DNA of 64,000 bases, taken from Cephalotus follicularis (taxonomy: Eukaryota; Streptophyta; Magnoliopsida; Oxalidales; Cephalotaceae). The stretch is from assembly GCA_001972305.1 (NCBI GenBank), contig BDDD01000080.1:545786-609785 (forward strand), in the 5' to 3' direction. Numbering within the stretch: the first letter of the stretch is position 1; each line of letters opens with the position of its first letter. Both the position numbers and the translations under genes were made by a program. A model generated the notes under the pieces. The model ran no database searches and was not told where the DNA came from. It was given only the letters and a program-made list of their open reading frames with translations. Positions 1 to 11,066 of this stretch are shown here, piece after piece.

Positions 1-3000
1 ATAATTCGTTTTTGAAATAATATTATGATTAGAATAAAGCGACAATGAATTAAATAACTTATCATCATTAAATAATCTTTATTCGTCCAAAGGTGATCCT
101 AAATATTGTTCTATTAAGAATCCACCTAAAAATGTTGATGACCATATTAGTGGAGTTCCGGTCACATTTTAGAATCAAGAGAAATGTTCAAAAGTGATTT
201 CAATCTTAACTAAAAGTTTTAAGACTTTGATTTATTGATCAACTTGTGTCGAGAATAATTCTCGTTGAAGAATAGATCTTAGATACATTCAAGATATGGT
301 TAAAAATCTTTTTTAATTGTGACAATTAAAATGATTAATTATTCTTTAATCGAATCTAAAATATACATATGATGTAATGAAGATATAGAGATAAACCATT
401 ATAATTAAGTTGTTCTAACTTAGCCAATCAAGTACTATAAACCTTTGACAAAATAATTGAATTAGGGTTTTAACTAGGACCACAACATTGTTTGCATAGA
501 TATACCTAAAACTAAGAGGAGGACATCACACATGATGTCATTCAATTTATGTAATATATTGTTCGAGGTAGCAAGAGGAACATGGGTTCTATATAACCGT
601 ACCTGTTAATGTAATTCACAAGGATGAAAATTTAAATAAAGAAAGAAAACAGTTAGAGACAAACGGCAAGACAATTGCCTCGATATGATAATGAAAGAGA
701 TCTTGTTCCCTTTTTGTAATGTAGCTGATAAAGCCGTACTGGCCTTTTTCACCCTTTATCATCATATAGTAATCACTGGTAGTCACGAAGCACAACCAAC
801 ATTGTAGGGCCGGTGCCAAACAATTAGTCCTCTCGTTAGGTTATGTCTCTTATTGGATGGATATCACATGATGAAATATCAAGTATAAGGATATATAGAA
901 TGCGTGTCAACATATTGATTCAATCTGTCACTAAATATTGCGTCAAAACCATAATGAGAGATTTAATAGTAACTATTAATTAACAACTAGGCATCACGCA
1001 AAGAAATTGTCTGTCCCAATGGGTACGAAAATATAACAATATCAATAAGGTTGTTAATGGTATAATAATATTATTATTATAAGTTGATTCATTAAGACTA
1101 CCGTTGGAAAGTACGGTTTGGCAAGTTGACCACACACACACACAAAAACAAAAATAGAGAAATATAATGTGGATATGGTGTGGCTCGAGGAAGGATATGG
1201 GATTAGTTAAGTGGGATATTGATCCATTCCTTTTTGCTCTCTATCATTGTTTTTATTTTGTGTGTTAGTTGTCAAAAAAAGAGTGCAAAGGTGGGTCATC
1301 AACTTTTACAGTTTCACTTATGTTGTTTTGGCATCGAGACCTGCAAATAATTGACCGCCAAAAACAGACCCTTGTTTCCTTCTGGTTACATAATACAACA
1401 CCTTGACCTTGTAACAACCACCAATAAACCATACATCTATGGTTACAAGTTGTCACCTCACAATACTCATTATTATTTCATTTCCAAAATGTTACCATCT
1501 ATTGTCAGTATCATATGAAAGTCAAATCTCTCTGAGTATCTGACCAAGTTACAAATTTATCCGCATAATGACCAAAACACCCTTCCCATTTCATTTTATT
1601 AAATGGGTTACAGCTTAGAATGTTGGGGCTATTAGCAATGGAGGGAGACAAAAGGCAGAGAGCGGGATGTGGATGTGGATGTGGTGATATATTTGAGAGA
1701 GAGAGAGATTGTTGATGAAGGGGGACGTATTTGAGGAGCTGTCATTTCTCTCAAAATGGTTAATTTTGTTTGGTTTTGGGCATTTTGTATGCTAAGAGTC
1801 CGACATTAGGGTGCGGCCCTGGCTTCGACGTATCCCCAAGATTATGCACCATGTCGCCTCAATGAGACGTGCCAATTGCCCATCACCTATCCCATTATAT
1901 CAAATTAGTCAATAGTGTGCATAGTCATATTCACCTTCTTTTCTCTCTCTCTTTTTTTTTTTTAAGAACTGACTTCTCATGAAACTTGGAGAACATGCAT
2001 TTTGACTATTGTCAGCTTCATGACCAAATTACAACCGTCCATTTGTGTGCATATAATTATATCAAGGTGCATCAGGTCCAAGTAATATTGCCAAGTTGAT
2101 GGGACTTTACGAGCAGAAATGGGTTAGCTAGGATCAGTTTTGAGCTTTGCAAGAATCTTTTTATTAACCCACTGATTGTATTGATAGTTCAGCTTGCATG
2201 AATTTGCGCTATCATGTTTCACGTTGCATTCTTGAAACGCGACAACTTAAATAAATTTTGTTTTAACCATTTCCACCTCGATCGTTTAATAGCTTGTTTT
2301 TACTTGTGTGTGTTTGCCTATCATCTTTCAGTGATCTTCTTGTCTATATGTTTTGTGTTCACCATGTGCATTCATTAATTCACATCATATGCTAAATTTT
2401 ATAATCTTTTTAGGGTTTTCATGGACAATTAATATACACAATTTTCCTTTATCTTTGTGTTGACATGCATGCTTATTAACGAGTTTTTATACTTTATATA
2501 TTAATATGCATTCCGTTAAATAATATCTTAAACATATTTTTGATTGATTGATTAATTACTTTCATTTTTTTGATAACTATATTTTATTAATATCGTATCT
2601 TTTTTATTAACTCAATTTAATAATTGAGTGGTCAAAAATATATTCAATTGCCCTTAACGTAATCCTATTAATAATAGCATTTAAGTCAAAAAATTTGTGT
2701 TTCTTATATTTGGTTATGCATTATAATGATTAATGAACAACATGAGCAGCAGCCAGCAGAAGCTTATTTTAGTCAGCATTTTGTAAAGTGAAGAAAATAA
2801 AGGGAGATAAACAGATACCCCGTATGTGACAAAAAATAATCAGAGTGAAATAACATAGTCTAAAAATAATAAAAACATCAAAAAAAAAATTTGATTACCT
2901 TTTGAAATAATTATAATTATGAGATTAAGAGGGAATATATATCATTTAATACATTTTATAACGTGTATTAAAAATTATATTTATTTTTTTATATATTTAT

Positions 3001-5466
3001 CTCCCTCATTTTTAACAAATTTATCAAAAAAAAAACTTATTATATAACTAGTTAAACTTTGACTTAGTAGGTTTCATTATTTAAAAAGAAAGGTACAATC
3101 TTTTTAAAAGACAAAATTGTAAAAACAATATCCTTTGCTATCGCTTTCAAAGTTATCTTGAAAACCTTTTTTGCTAACTGATATCCGTACGTGAAATTGA
3201 ACCATCAAGAATTCCTATATAACTGAGTTGGTCTTTTCCCGTCGGTCCAATTCAGTAGAATATCACAGCTGTCAGCTAATATTGCAAAGGTAAAAGTAGC
3301 TCTATCATCACTGCTCTATCAATTAATAATATATATTTTGATAGTGACCCATTTATTGACTTTGTAAAATTTTGCTTGGCCAGCACTGGAAAAAAATCAT
3401 ACTCAATCCATTTCGCCACATTCTACATTAATCCTCTACCAGTGAAGTGAGTCTACCATTATATATAAATTTCTTTTTGAAGTGACAAAACTGGAAAAAA
3501 ATATAATATAATTAAATGAAGGAAATAATGAGAACACCATGGTTTTGGTGGATATTAACTGCTGATGATACAACTTCATAGTCTATGCATTCCTTTTAGC
3601 GTAGGTACAAACAGACAAAAAGTAGTGAAAACGAAAAGGAATGGGATCTCTAATCTATATTCAGGATAAGAACAAATGCAGAAACCCTGCCACGTATATA
3701 CTTTTTCTGGTCCCATCAACATATCATCACCCATTATTTATCATCATCATGTATATCCATTCTTTCATAGATTCATCCATGCCCATCCATCTTCCATCCC
3801 TTATTCATGGATGCATCATGTCCATGACAACATGCATTGAATCCCTTTATAGTGTAGTCAAATGAACTGAGCCTAAACAAAAACGCAGCTGGTTTGGTAG
3901 GAGTTAAAATAATAAAAAGATAAAAGACAAAAGACAAATTTAGATTTCTTATGTTAAATTAATCATGCACTTTATCTCTGGATACAAGGTTGTAATAATT
4001 TACTAGGGAATAAAGAGACCATGGTATCACAAAAATCGGATTATGTGTTTTTTCCTGTCGAGGCATGTCATTAGCCTTTACTTAAAAGTTAATACACCAC
4101 AAAACTGAAACACCACTGGTTGGTTAACACATGATGATAATTTCTTCCATTGGAGACATTTGGGACCACATTCATATATAATTGACAATGTAAATAATCA
4201 TTTATCTCCATTCAATTTTATAGGAGGAGGTGGCGGCTATGCTTAAGTGATAACAAAAGTTATTTTTATAACAAAAATAACCATAGATATTTTTCATCAA
4301 CCTATTTATCATAAAGGGTGTTTGTATGTTAGAATATAATATATCTAATTATTATGAGATGCAAAGTTCAACCTTTCTTATACCACGTCCACTTCTCACA
4401 TTGTGATCATTTTTGCATTGACGAACACTTAGAGCGTGGTTAAGACGAGGATAAAGAGGAGTATTAGAATTACTCATTTATGATCATTTGTGACAAGATC
4501 ACAAGGGATATTCACAAAGAGGAGGGATTAGTCTCATAGATTATATAGCAAAACATATATATAAATACTTGAACGAATAATTTTTGGATACAAAACGTAA
4601 TTAATAAAATTTATTAAAAAATTAAAAAATAAAATAAGCAATCAATTAAAATTATGTAATTATACACTGTTGATTAAATGCATAAACTACTTGATGGACT
4701 GAAGCAACTAAAATTTTTTCCAGTTAATCATGCTAGTGTGAAGTTTAGGTGGACGGTCCCGCAAAACTGGTCCCCCTTATATCGGATTATATGCCATAAC
4801 CAAAGTAGATTGTTGTTCTTATTTTGTCTCCAAATATTATCTTTGTCAACTACCCCTACTCTCGCACAGGGGTGTGTAAACATTAAGCACCATTCAATTC
4901 AAGAATCAATTCACCCATTGGTTGTATTGAGATCCACGCTCATTCGGCGCGTCGAGGTTTCAATTTGGAGAGGGAGAAAATAACCTTAAAATAGTTTGAA
5001 ATTTGATATCTAAGGATATTGGGGGCACATCCCTTAAGCTTTGTGGGCTTGTGGTAGAGTTGGAATATACCTTAAAAACCCACCAAAAAGGAGAGTTAAG
5101 GTAAGATGACAGTGAGGGAAGGCAAAATGGGTTTCTTTTGGTGTGAATTTCTAGGCAAAAAGCACAAGGACCCATAAAAGATGGCTAGATAGACACTTTG
5201 CCTCTTGACTAAACTTGGCTACAGATTATTTTTCAAGAAAGATACTATCTATAAACTTGGTGAAGGTTAGGGACCTTTGTGTCTTTTGGAGGGTCAACAC
5301 TCTTTTTAGATTTCTCTTTCTTACCAAATTGATGACTTCAAATTTTCAAAGGAAGATATAAACAAATGGTGTAACATTATCATACAAAAGGTTCGTAGTC
5401 ACAGTAAGCATAAAGAAAAACTAGTAATGTGTGAGGTCGCGATTTATTTAATTAACTTTATAATTG
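1..5466. other. AT-rich intergenic region
   Basis: No ORF here encodes a recognisable protein, and no LTR boundary or RNA gene was identified. It contains short simple repeats: a CA run near 1131-1142, GTGGAT units near 1668-1684, a GA run near 1694-1708, and CATC-rich sequence near 3720-3830. Base composition is typical of plant intergenic DNA. Confidence 0.6.
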
Positions 5467-5471
5467 GACTT

Positions 5472-6113
5472 GTTGATGCAGAAATACTTTCGTCAATAGT
5501 ACCTCACGTGTAAGAGCTTGATTTATTTAGAGGAGACGCTAGAATCTGTCCGAGAAAGGGTGTTTAGTGATGACTGAAGATCTCTGCACAAGCAAGAGAG
5601 AAAGGTAGAAGGTCCAGGAGGTGGTACTCCCGGGGACACTCCGACGCTCAAGTTAGCAGTTGTACAGAGAGTAATCAGGTTCTTTATGTGCTAGAAAAAT
5701 GGCAGACCTTTGTATTGACTGTTGAACTGGTATTTATAGGAATGTTTGTGACTGATGAACGTCTAATCGGGAGTTGATTGCCCATAAGGAAAAAATGTCA
5801 GTGATTCTGACATTTCCCTTGATCTCCTCTTTGTTTGGTGGCTATGGCTGTAAGCCCATTAATGAATCGAGGGGTTATGCCGGCATGTCAGTCTCTTTTC
5901 CTGCCCTGATGTAATGGGACGTCAGCCAGTTCAAGTGGCTGTGGGGGCGTGCAAGGTTGACCTGATGGTCTTTGTGACTTGTCAATCCGTTGGGCGGCTC
6001 TTTCCTGGTGGTAGAGATGATAAGTGCCACGTGCCCGCTCCCTGAGAGGACATCTGTCGCCTTTCCCTTGAGACGCGTGTCGCTGGGTTTATAATAGGAT
6101 TTTTTCCATATCA
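5472..6113 (-). repeat. LTR of element 1 (3' LTR in element orientation)
   Basis: 642 bp, starts TGTTGATGC and ends CATATCA on the plus strand. It matches 16756-17398 throughout. On the minus strand a TATAAATA box lies at 5738-5731, and a CACGTG G-box at 6028-6033 lies in U3. Confidence 0.95.
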
Positions 6114-6124
6114 TATACCCCCCC
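6114..6124 (-). other. polypurine tract of element 1
   Basis: Directly inside the 3' LTR. On the minus strand it reads a run of seven G followed by TATA and then the LTR, the usual priming site for plus-strand DNA synthesis. Confidence 0.8.
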
Positions 6125-6200
6125 TGGTCCTACTTCTCTGGCCTTGGCAGAGGAGGGGGAGCAGAGTTGAGAACCGGAGCCCTGACGATACTCCGGGGAT

Positions 6201-6530
6201 GGACCTCCCCTGGGCCGGCTTGAGGATCCTTCCTGGGCGGACCAGGGAAAGGAAGTGGCGAGGCTGTAGGACCCCTTCTGGGCTGGCTTGAGGATCCTTC
6301 CTGGGCGGACCAGGGAAAGGAAGAGGCGGGGCTGTAGGACCCCTCACGGGCTGGCTTGAGGATCCTTCCTGGGCAGAGCAGGGAAGGGAAGAGGCGGGGC
6401 TGTAGGACCCCTTCTGGGCTAGCTTGAGGATCCTTCCTGGGCGGACCAGGGAAAGGAAGAGGCGGGGCTGTAGGACCCCTCCTGGGCTGGCTTGAGGATC
6501 CTTCCTGGACGGACCAGGGAAAGGGAGTGG
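6201..6530. repeat. 68-bp GC-rich tandem repeat, about 4.9 copies
   Basis: Units begin with GGACC at 6201, 6269, 6337, 6405 and 6473. Each contains GGCTTGAGGATCCTTCCTGG and an AGGGAAAGGAAG purine block. The array lies between the PPT and the promoter region of the antisense gene. I see no array at this position in elements 2 and 3. Confidence 0.9.
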
Positions 6531-6825
6531 AGCTCGTCCGCCCCCAAGAGGGGCCTCAAGCTAGGTTAGGCAGGCCGGCCCTAATTATTATGCAGGCCCA
6601 TTTTCAACGCTCCTGCCATAAGTTGAAAAGACGGGGCGTGATAGGTGTCGCCTCGGGCCGTGCCCCATTAATAAATACTCATCATTACGTTGTAAATTTC
6701 AAAACTTAATAGCCTGGCGCTTGGATAGCCGCGCAGGACTCTTCGTTTACCGCTCCTGATTTGACAGGGAGGATCTCCACCGTTGAAAGTACTTGGGATC
6801 CACAGTCCAGATTCGTTCCTAGGTC

Positions 6826-6833
6826 TTTAAATA
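6826..6833 (+). promoter_or_regulatory. TATA-like box of the antisense gene, element 1
   Basis: TTTAAATA lies about 200 bp before the ARTKQT start codon. Equivalent boxes lie at 28707-28713 (TTTAAAT) and 48385-48391 (ATTAAAT) in elements 2 and 3. All three are preceded by a conserved stretch with a GATTTGAC- or ACCGTT-like core. A CAG|GTGAAA intron-donor-like site follows at 6951-6952. Confidence 0.5.
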
Positions 6834-8787
6834 CCCCTTCCCCTTTCAAGGGTACTCTTTACGCTTTCTTGAAACCCTAATAGCATTTGAATCCCTAAAC
6901 TCTTTGCATCCCAAACTAACTTCGTCTCATTCCCCTCGCTTCAGAACACAGGTGAAATATCTCTTCATCCTTCCCACTTCAAACTTTCCCCATGTCCACT
7001 TCGTCTTCCTCGTCCTCTCTTTCTGACAACCCCATGGCCAGAACGAAGCAGACCAAAAGGTTTATCAGGTGCCCCGAAACAGTGGCCCAGGCATCTGCGG
7101 GAGTTACTGTTGCAGTTTGCCCCCTCAATACGGAGGTGGAGATGGAGGCCTCCGCCGCGGGAAACCCTAATGTTGAGGCCACGGGGGCTGGAGTTCAGGT
7201 CTTCAGGACTCACTTTGAAGAGACCACCATGCGCCCGCACAAAATGGCACAGCTGGTCAAGGAATATGCCATTCCTGGTGGTCTGGACCTGGAGATCCCA
7301 GCAGACCCCCGGTCAGCCACGGTGAGCCAGCCCGGGCTTTTCGTGGTGTTCCAGGATGCTTTGGAGCATGGGCTGAGGCTCCCGCTGCCGCCGCTCGCCG
7401 TGACCATCCTCCGACACTACCGGGTCCATCCTTCAGTCCTGCAAGCCCAGTCCTGGGGGTTCATCTTTGGGTTCATCATGCGCTGCCTCTAGGGGAATGC
7501 AGTGACCACCCTTGGGCTGTTCAAAGAGTTCCATACGCTGGCGTCCTCTTCTAAGAAGCGGGGCTTCTACTTCAAATCGCGCATGGGTCGCTCTAGGCTG
7601 CTGGTGGAGAACACCAAGACGGTTAAGCGCTGGAGGGAGAAGTATTTCTTGGTCAGGAATCTGCCCGACTTCGTCCCCTGCCCATTGACCGATACACCGG
7701 ACACTGGCCTGCTGAACTAGAGGTCATTTCTGACCAGGGAAGAGACGGCGGACCTGAGGAGGCTCTCGGCCCTTGAGCCGGAGGACGTGCTGAAGGTGGT
7801 GTCTGAGGACCGCTTGCGGCGGCATGGGTTGAGCATGTCTGTGGGCCGCAGGGCCAGACTGGAGCTGGAGGCTGAGGAGGTGCCTACGGGGGTCCTTAGA
7901 GAGAGGGACCGGGATGGCCGTGGTGGAGCATCTTCGCAGGCGGCCTCGCAGGGAGAGAGCCGCATAAAGCCTTCTCTGGGGCTAGTCTTCTTTTAGTTGT
8001 GTTCAATTTTCTAACGCCCTACTAAATGCATCTTTTTTTTTTTTGTGCAGAGATGGCACGCCAGGACTCTGCCATGGACCTACTCAGGGTCGCTCGCGAA
8101 CAGGCCCACTCTGTGGACCCCGGAACGTAGAGGAGGGAAGCTGAGAAAAGGCAGAAGGCCTTGGAGAAGTCTCGAAGGGCGGCAGAGAGGAGGACGGCCA
8201 GGCAGGCCGAGGCCAGGGCCAGGCTGGATGAGCTGCCTCAGACCATATCCGAGGAGGCCAGGGCGGCCAGTGATGCTGAGGAGAGGGCAGCCCGGGAAAC
8301 AAGGGCAAAGGCGGCTAGGGAGGCTAGGGCTGTGGCAGCCATGGCCGCGAAGGAAAGGGAGGCCAGGGCTGCGAAGGCCTTGGCCGCTGAAGAAGAGCGC
8401 GCCGCTAGGGAGGGGCGTGAAGCCGAAGCCAGGGCTGCTGAGGGGGCCGAAGCTTTCAGAGAGATCCCAGTTGTCTCAGCCAGGGAGCCCATGTCCGATG
8501 TCGAGCTCGGACGTCCTTCAAAGTGGCAGCGGTGAGAGAAGTGGAAGGCCCCCGGGGGGGAGACCGTCGAGAGCCGCCTTTGTGACCCCAACCATCCCTA
8601 CCCCGCTGCGGAGCTCGCGCAGGTGAGGGATATCCTGGGGGAGCTCGGGCGGGCTGGTGTTTGCTTGAGGACGCCGGGGGTTGCCACGGAGCTTGGCCGG
8701 GCAGGAATGTTTCCCTATGAGGCAGGGCTGAGGGAGGAGTGGACGGCGGGGCAACTCTGGACGAACCTCTTCCAGTGCTGCCAGTGG

Positions 8788-8872
8788 GTAGGCACACCTG
8801 CCTCAACTTTCTTTGTTTGACTTTGAACTTTTTCTAATCCCATACTAATGTTGTTTTCCCTTTTCATCACAG
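8788..8872 (+). other. phase-0 intron of the antisense gene, element 1
   Basis: Exon TGG, then GTAGGC at the donor and CATCACAG before GCC ATG at the acceptor. The intron is T-rich. The same position and phase occur at 30500-30574 and 52723-52799, where the downstream exon encodes ALND and VLND in place of AMVN. Confidence 0.85.
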
Positions 8873-9745
8873 GCCATGGTCAATGCCCATCTTCTGATGG
8901 AGAGGACTGACCAAGAGGCCAGCTTGAACGAACAGCTCGGGGCTGAGAATGCCGAGCTGAGCAGGTCTTTGGCCATGGTCCGCGCTCAGCTGGAGGAAGT
9001 GTTGGGCGCCCAGGAGAGGCTTACGGCGGAGAAGGATGAAGCCGTGGAGGAGGCCCGAAGGGAGAGGGGGCTCAAGATTGCTGTCGTGGAGCGGGCAACC
9101 AGGCTCGAAGGTAGGGTGGAGGCCCTAAGTAGTCAGGTAACCAAGTGTCAAGAACTTGGTGATGCCAAGGCCAAAGCTGCTGCGGAAAGGGCGGTGCTGG
9201 ACTTCAAGGCCTCCGCAGAGTTTCGGGATGCGATGGACCAGGCTGTGGAGCTCTACAAAGCTTTCGAGGACTTCAACCGTGAGGTTCTGATGAAATCTTC
9301 AGCCAATTTTCGCCGGGGGTACTACGCCTGCCGGAATATGGTTGAGTGCTTTCCGGATCTTCCGCTGGGGTCTTTCGTCTATGGACCCGCCGTGGCGGGC
9401 TATGACTTCATCCCGGAGGGTATTGAAGAGGCTGAGGACGAAGCCTTTAGAGCCTTCTATGAAGACCAGAGTCGTGCTCAGGATCCCGGATGGTCTCCCA
9501 ACAGCCATGACCTGGTTCCCTTCACTGCCCCCGCCGAGGGCAGCGGCCATGAGGCCTTTGACGCCGAGCCTCTCTCTCGGGTCGTCGCTGTGGAGCCTGC
9601 CCCAGCACCGATGGCCGAGGATGTCCCGGATCCTTCACCTGGTCACCCTTTTGACGACCCTCCTCCTCCTCCTACTGAAGAAGCTCCCCTGGCTCCCCCA
9701 GCTCCCCCGGGGGTTGTGGACATCCCCTCCGGGGATAAGACTTAG
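8873..9745 (+). CDS. intact C-terminal exon of the antisense protein, element 1
   Basis: 290 codons plus a TAG stop without interruption. Residues about 1-110 are heptad-rich coiled coil (NEQLGAENAELSRSL and similar). A block follows with AEFRDAMDQAVELYKAFEDF, RGYYACRNMV and FIPEGIEEAEDEA. The tail is Pro/Ala/Asp-rich and ends DIPSGDKT. Elements 2 and 3 share the coiled coil and the RG(F/Y)Y(T/A)C-type block. Element 2 ends almost identically (IPSGDEA). This is the best preserved part of the antisense gene here. The coiled coil suggests self-association; no catalytic motif is visible. Confidence 0.75.
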   Translation, partial: AMVNAHLLMERTDQEASLNEQLGAENAELSRSLAMVRAQLEEVLGAQERLTAEKDEAVEEARRERGLKIAVVERATRLEGRVEALSSQVTKCQELGDAKAKAAAERAVLDFKASAEFRDAMDQAVELYKAFEDFNREVLMKSSANFRRGYYACRNMVECFPDLPLGSFVYGPAVAGYDFIPEGIEEAEDEAFRAFYEDQSRAQDPGWSPNSHDLVPFTAPAEGSGHEAFDAEPLSRVVAVEPAPAPMAEDVPDPSPGHPFDDPPPPPTEEAPLAPPAPPGVVDIPSGDKT

Positions 9746-9821
9746 GATAGACTTTTTACTTTCTTTGCCTTGTAATTTTTTCCTTTTTTCCTTTTTTAGC
9801 AATGTACTCTTTTCCAGTATC

Positions 9822-9827
9822 AATAAA
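9822..9827 (+). terminator. poly(A) signal of the antisense gene, element 1
   Basis: AATAAA lies 77 bp after the stop at 9745, behind a T-rich stretch. Element 3 has AATAAA at 53676-53681, 66 bp after its stop at 53610. Element 2 has a decayed AATGAA near 31376. Confidence 0.65.
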
Positions 9828-10020
9828 ATAGCATTTTGGTAATTCAATTATCCATTCCATCTATTTGCTTCAATAACTTACGAAGTACTTAGGAGGCACC
9901 GTACTATGTGACCCCGGACTTTGCCCGCACCACGCGCTGTGCTTGTGCTCTTCTCGGGCCTGCGCTGTCCCCTTAGGACAATCGAGCGTAAATAACATAA
10001 CAGTTCTCTAACTTGATAAA

Positions 10021-10256
10021 CTTGATCACCTAAGCTTGTTAGTCCCCTTAGGACAACAAAGTGTGAATTGTATAATCATCTTTAAACTTGATCGCCTAGG
10101 CTTGTTAGTCCCCTTAGGACAACAAAGTGTGAATTGTATAATCATCTTTAAACTTGATCGCCTAAGCTTGTTAGTCCCATTAGGACAACAAAGTGTGAAT
10201 TGTATAATCATCTTTAAACTTGATCGCCTAAGCTTGTTAGTCCCCTTAGGACACCT
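10021..10256. repeat. 66-bp tandem repeat, about 3.5 copies
   Basis: Units begin CTTGATC at 10021, 10087, 10153 and 10219 and contain TTAGTCCCCTTAGGACAACA. They lie in the spacer between the antisense gene and integrase. Elements 2 and 3 have a single diverged version (near 31510 and 53770). Because 66 is a multiple of 3, the array creates repetitive ORFs on both strands; these are not genes. Confidence 0.9.
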
Positions 10257-10931
10257 CATTTTGAAGGTGCTTAGGTGAAGAAGACCTAGCCTTCGCAAGT
10301 TCTGTTGTGCTTGTAGGCCAAGTTTCTGGTCTGCCCGGACAAGTTCCTATGGGTTTGCCGCGCAGGTTGTCGTCTGGCTCAACAAGTGGTGAGCTAGGTC
10401 GTCTGAGCTTGCAGTCCACGTAGGGACACTTGTATTAAAGTGCTAAGTACGACGAACTTGATCGTTGCAAGTTCCGATGGATTCGCCTTTCAAGACACTA
10501 CTTCGGGTCCGGCCGAGAAAGTTCCCGACCAGGGGACACTCCCGTGGGAGTCTCTCTTTTTTTTTGTTGGGTGCTAGGTACCCCGTTGGGGAGCTGGGGT
10601 CGAGCGACCACAAGCTGGGGTCTGGTGGAGTGCTCGGGCATTGGAGCCCGGACCAGCTCGCGGGTGTTAAGGAAGAAAAGGAAGTTTGTCTTAGTTTTAC
10701 CCGCGCTCCCGACCTCGGACCAGCCCGGCCCCTGGAGACACTTTGTCAGGTGTGCCCCGGCGGAACCCTCGGGTACGTAGCCGGGATGAAATTCTACCTC
10801 CTTAGCATTAGTTGAGCATTCGGGGGAAGCTGGGGTAGTTTTCCCCTCTTGGCGTTGTTAGGTATGCCACCTGGGAGGTCTTTGTGGTGCTCCCCTGGTG
10901 GGGAGGATTTGTCAGAGTTGGTCGACGACTG

Positions 10932-10988
10932 TTCAGAGGTTTAAGGACATGAACATTGGACCTCCGGCCCCTTGCAAACTTGGAACTA
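10932..10988. other. conserved non-coding block in the convergent spacer, element 1
   Basis: Contains GAGGTTTAAGG, GAACATTGGA and CTTGCAAACTTGGAACT. Closely matching blocks lie at 32191-32248 and 54297-54353 at the same distance from integrase, while the sequence further away from integrase is far more diverged. No ORF explains it. Confidence 0.7.
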
Positions 10989-11035
10989 TAGTCTTGAATA
11001 CAATTTTCGAATGAAGAGTTGAAGAAAAAGTCTGC

Positions 11036-11041
11036 TTTATT
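11036..11041 (-). terminator. AATAAA just after integrase, element 1
   Basis: AATAAA on the minus strand, 26 nt downstream of the integrase stop. The same hexamer is kept at 32273-32278 and 54380-54385. It may be a poly(A) signal for a gag-pol mRNA ending before the antisense gene. Confidence 0.5.
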
Positions 11042-11066
11042 TCCTGAGCTTGTGTACATTTAACAA

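Larger units (their letters stand above)
7034..9745 (+). pseudogene. antisense accessory gene of element 1, with H3-tail-like N-terminus
   Basis: It runs opposite to gag-pol. Block A (7034-7996) is one frame with two in-frame TAG stops (7490, 7718). It starts MARTKQTKR and continues into a domain with PGLFVVFQDALEHGLRLPLP and WREKYFLVRNLPDF, resembling the Pfam Transposase_28 'putative gypsy type transposon' family. Block B (8053-8787) is an Ala/Glu/Arg-rich coiled coil with two stops, then a conserved GxLRTPGV-type segment. An intron (8788-8872) leads to an intact C-terminal exon. An upstream in-frame ATG at 6992 would add 14 residues (MSTSSSSSS...). In elements 2 and 3 that upstream region is a 5'-UTR intron, so 7034 is the ancestral start. 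How A joins B is unresolved: no clear donor, but a TTTTGTGCAG acceptor-like site precedes the B ATG. The biochemical function is unknown. Confidence 0.8.

Noticed and set aside
1..5466. Short ORFs such as 3641-3865 and 4678-4983
   Set aside because: No domain, no splice context and no matching copy elsewhere in the window. ORFs of this length are expected by chance.
10026..10298. Repetitive ORFs on both strands
   Set aside because: They come from the 66-bp tandem repeat, whose length is a multiple of three, and are not kept in elements 2 and 3.
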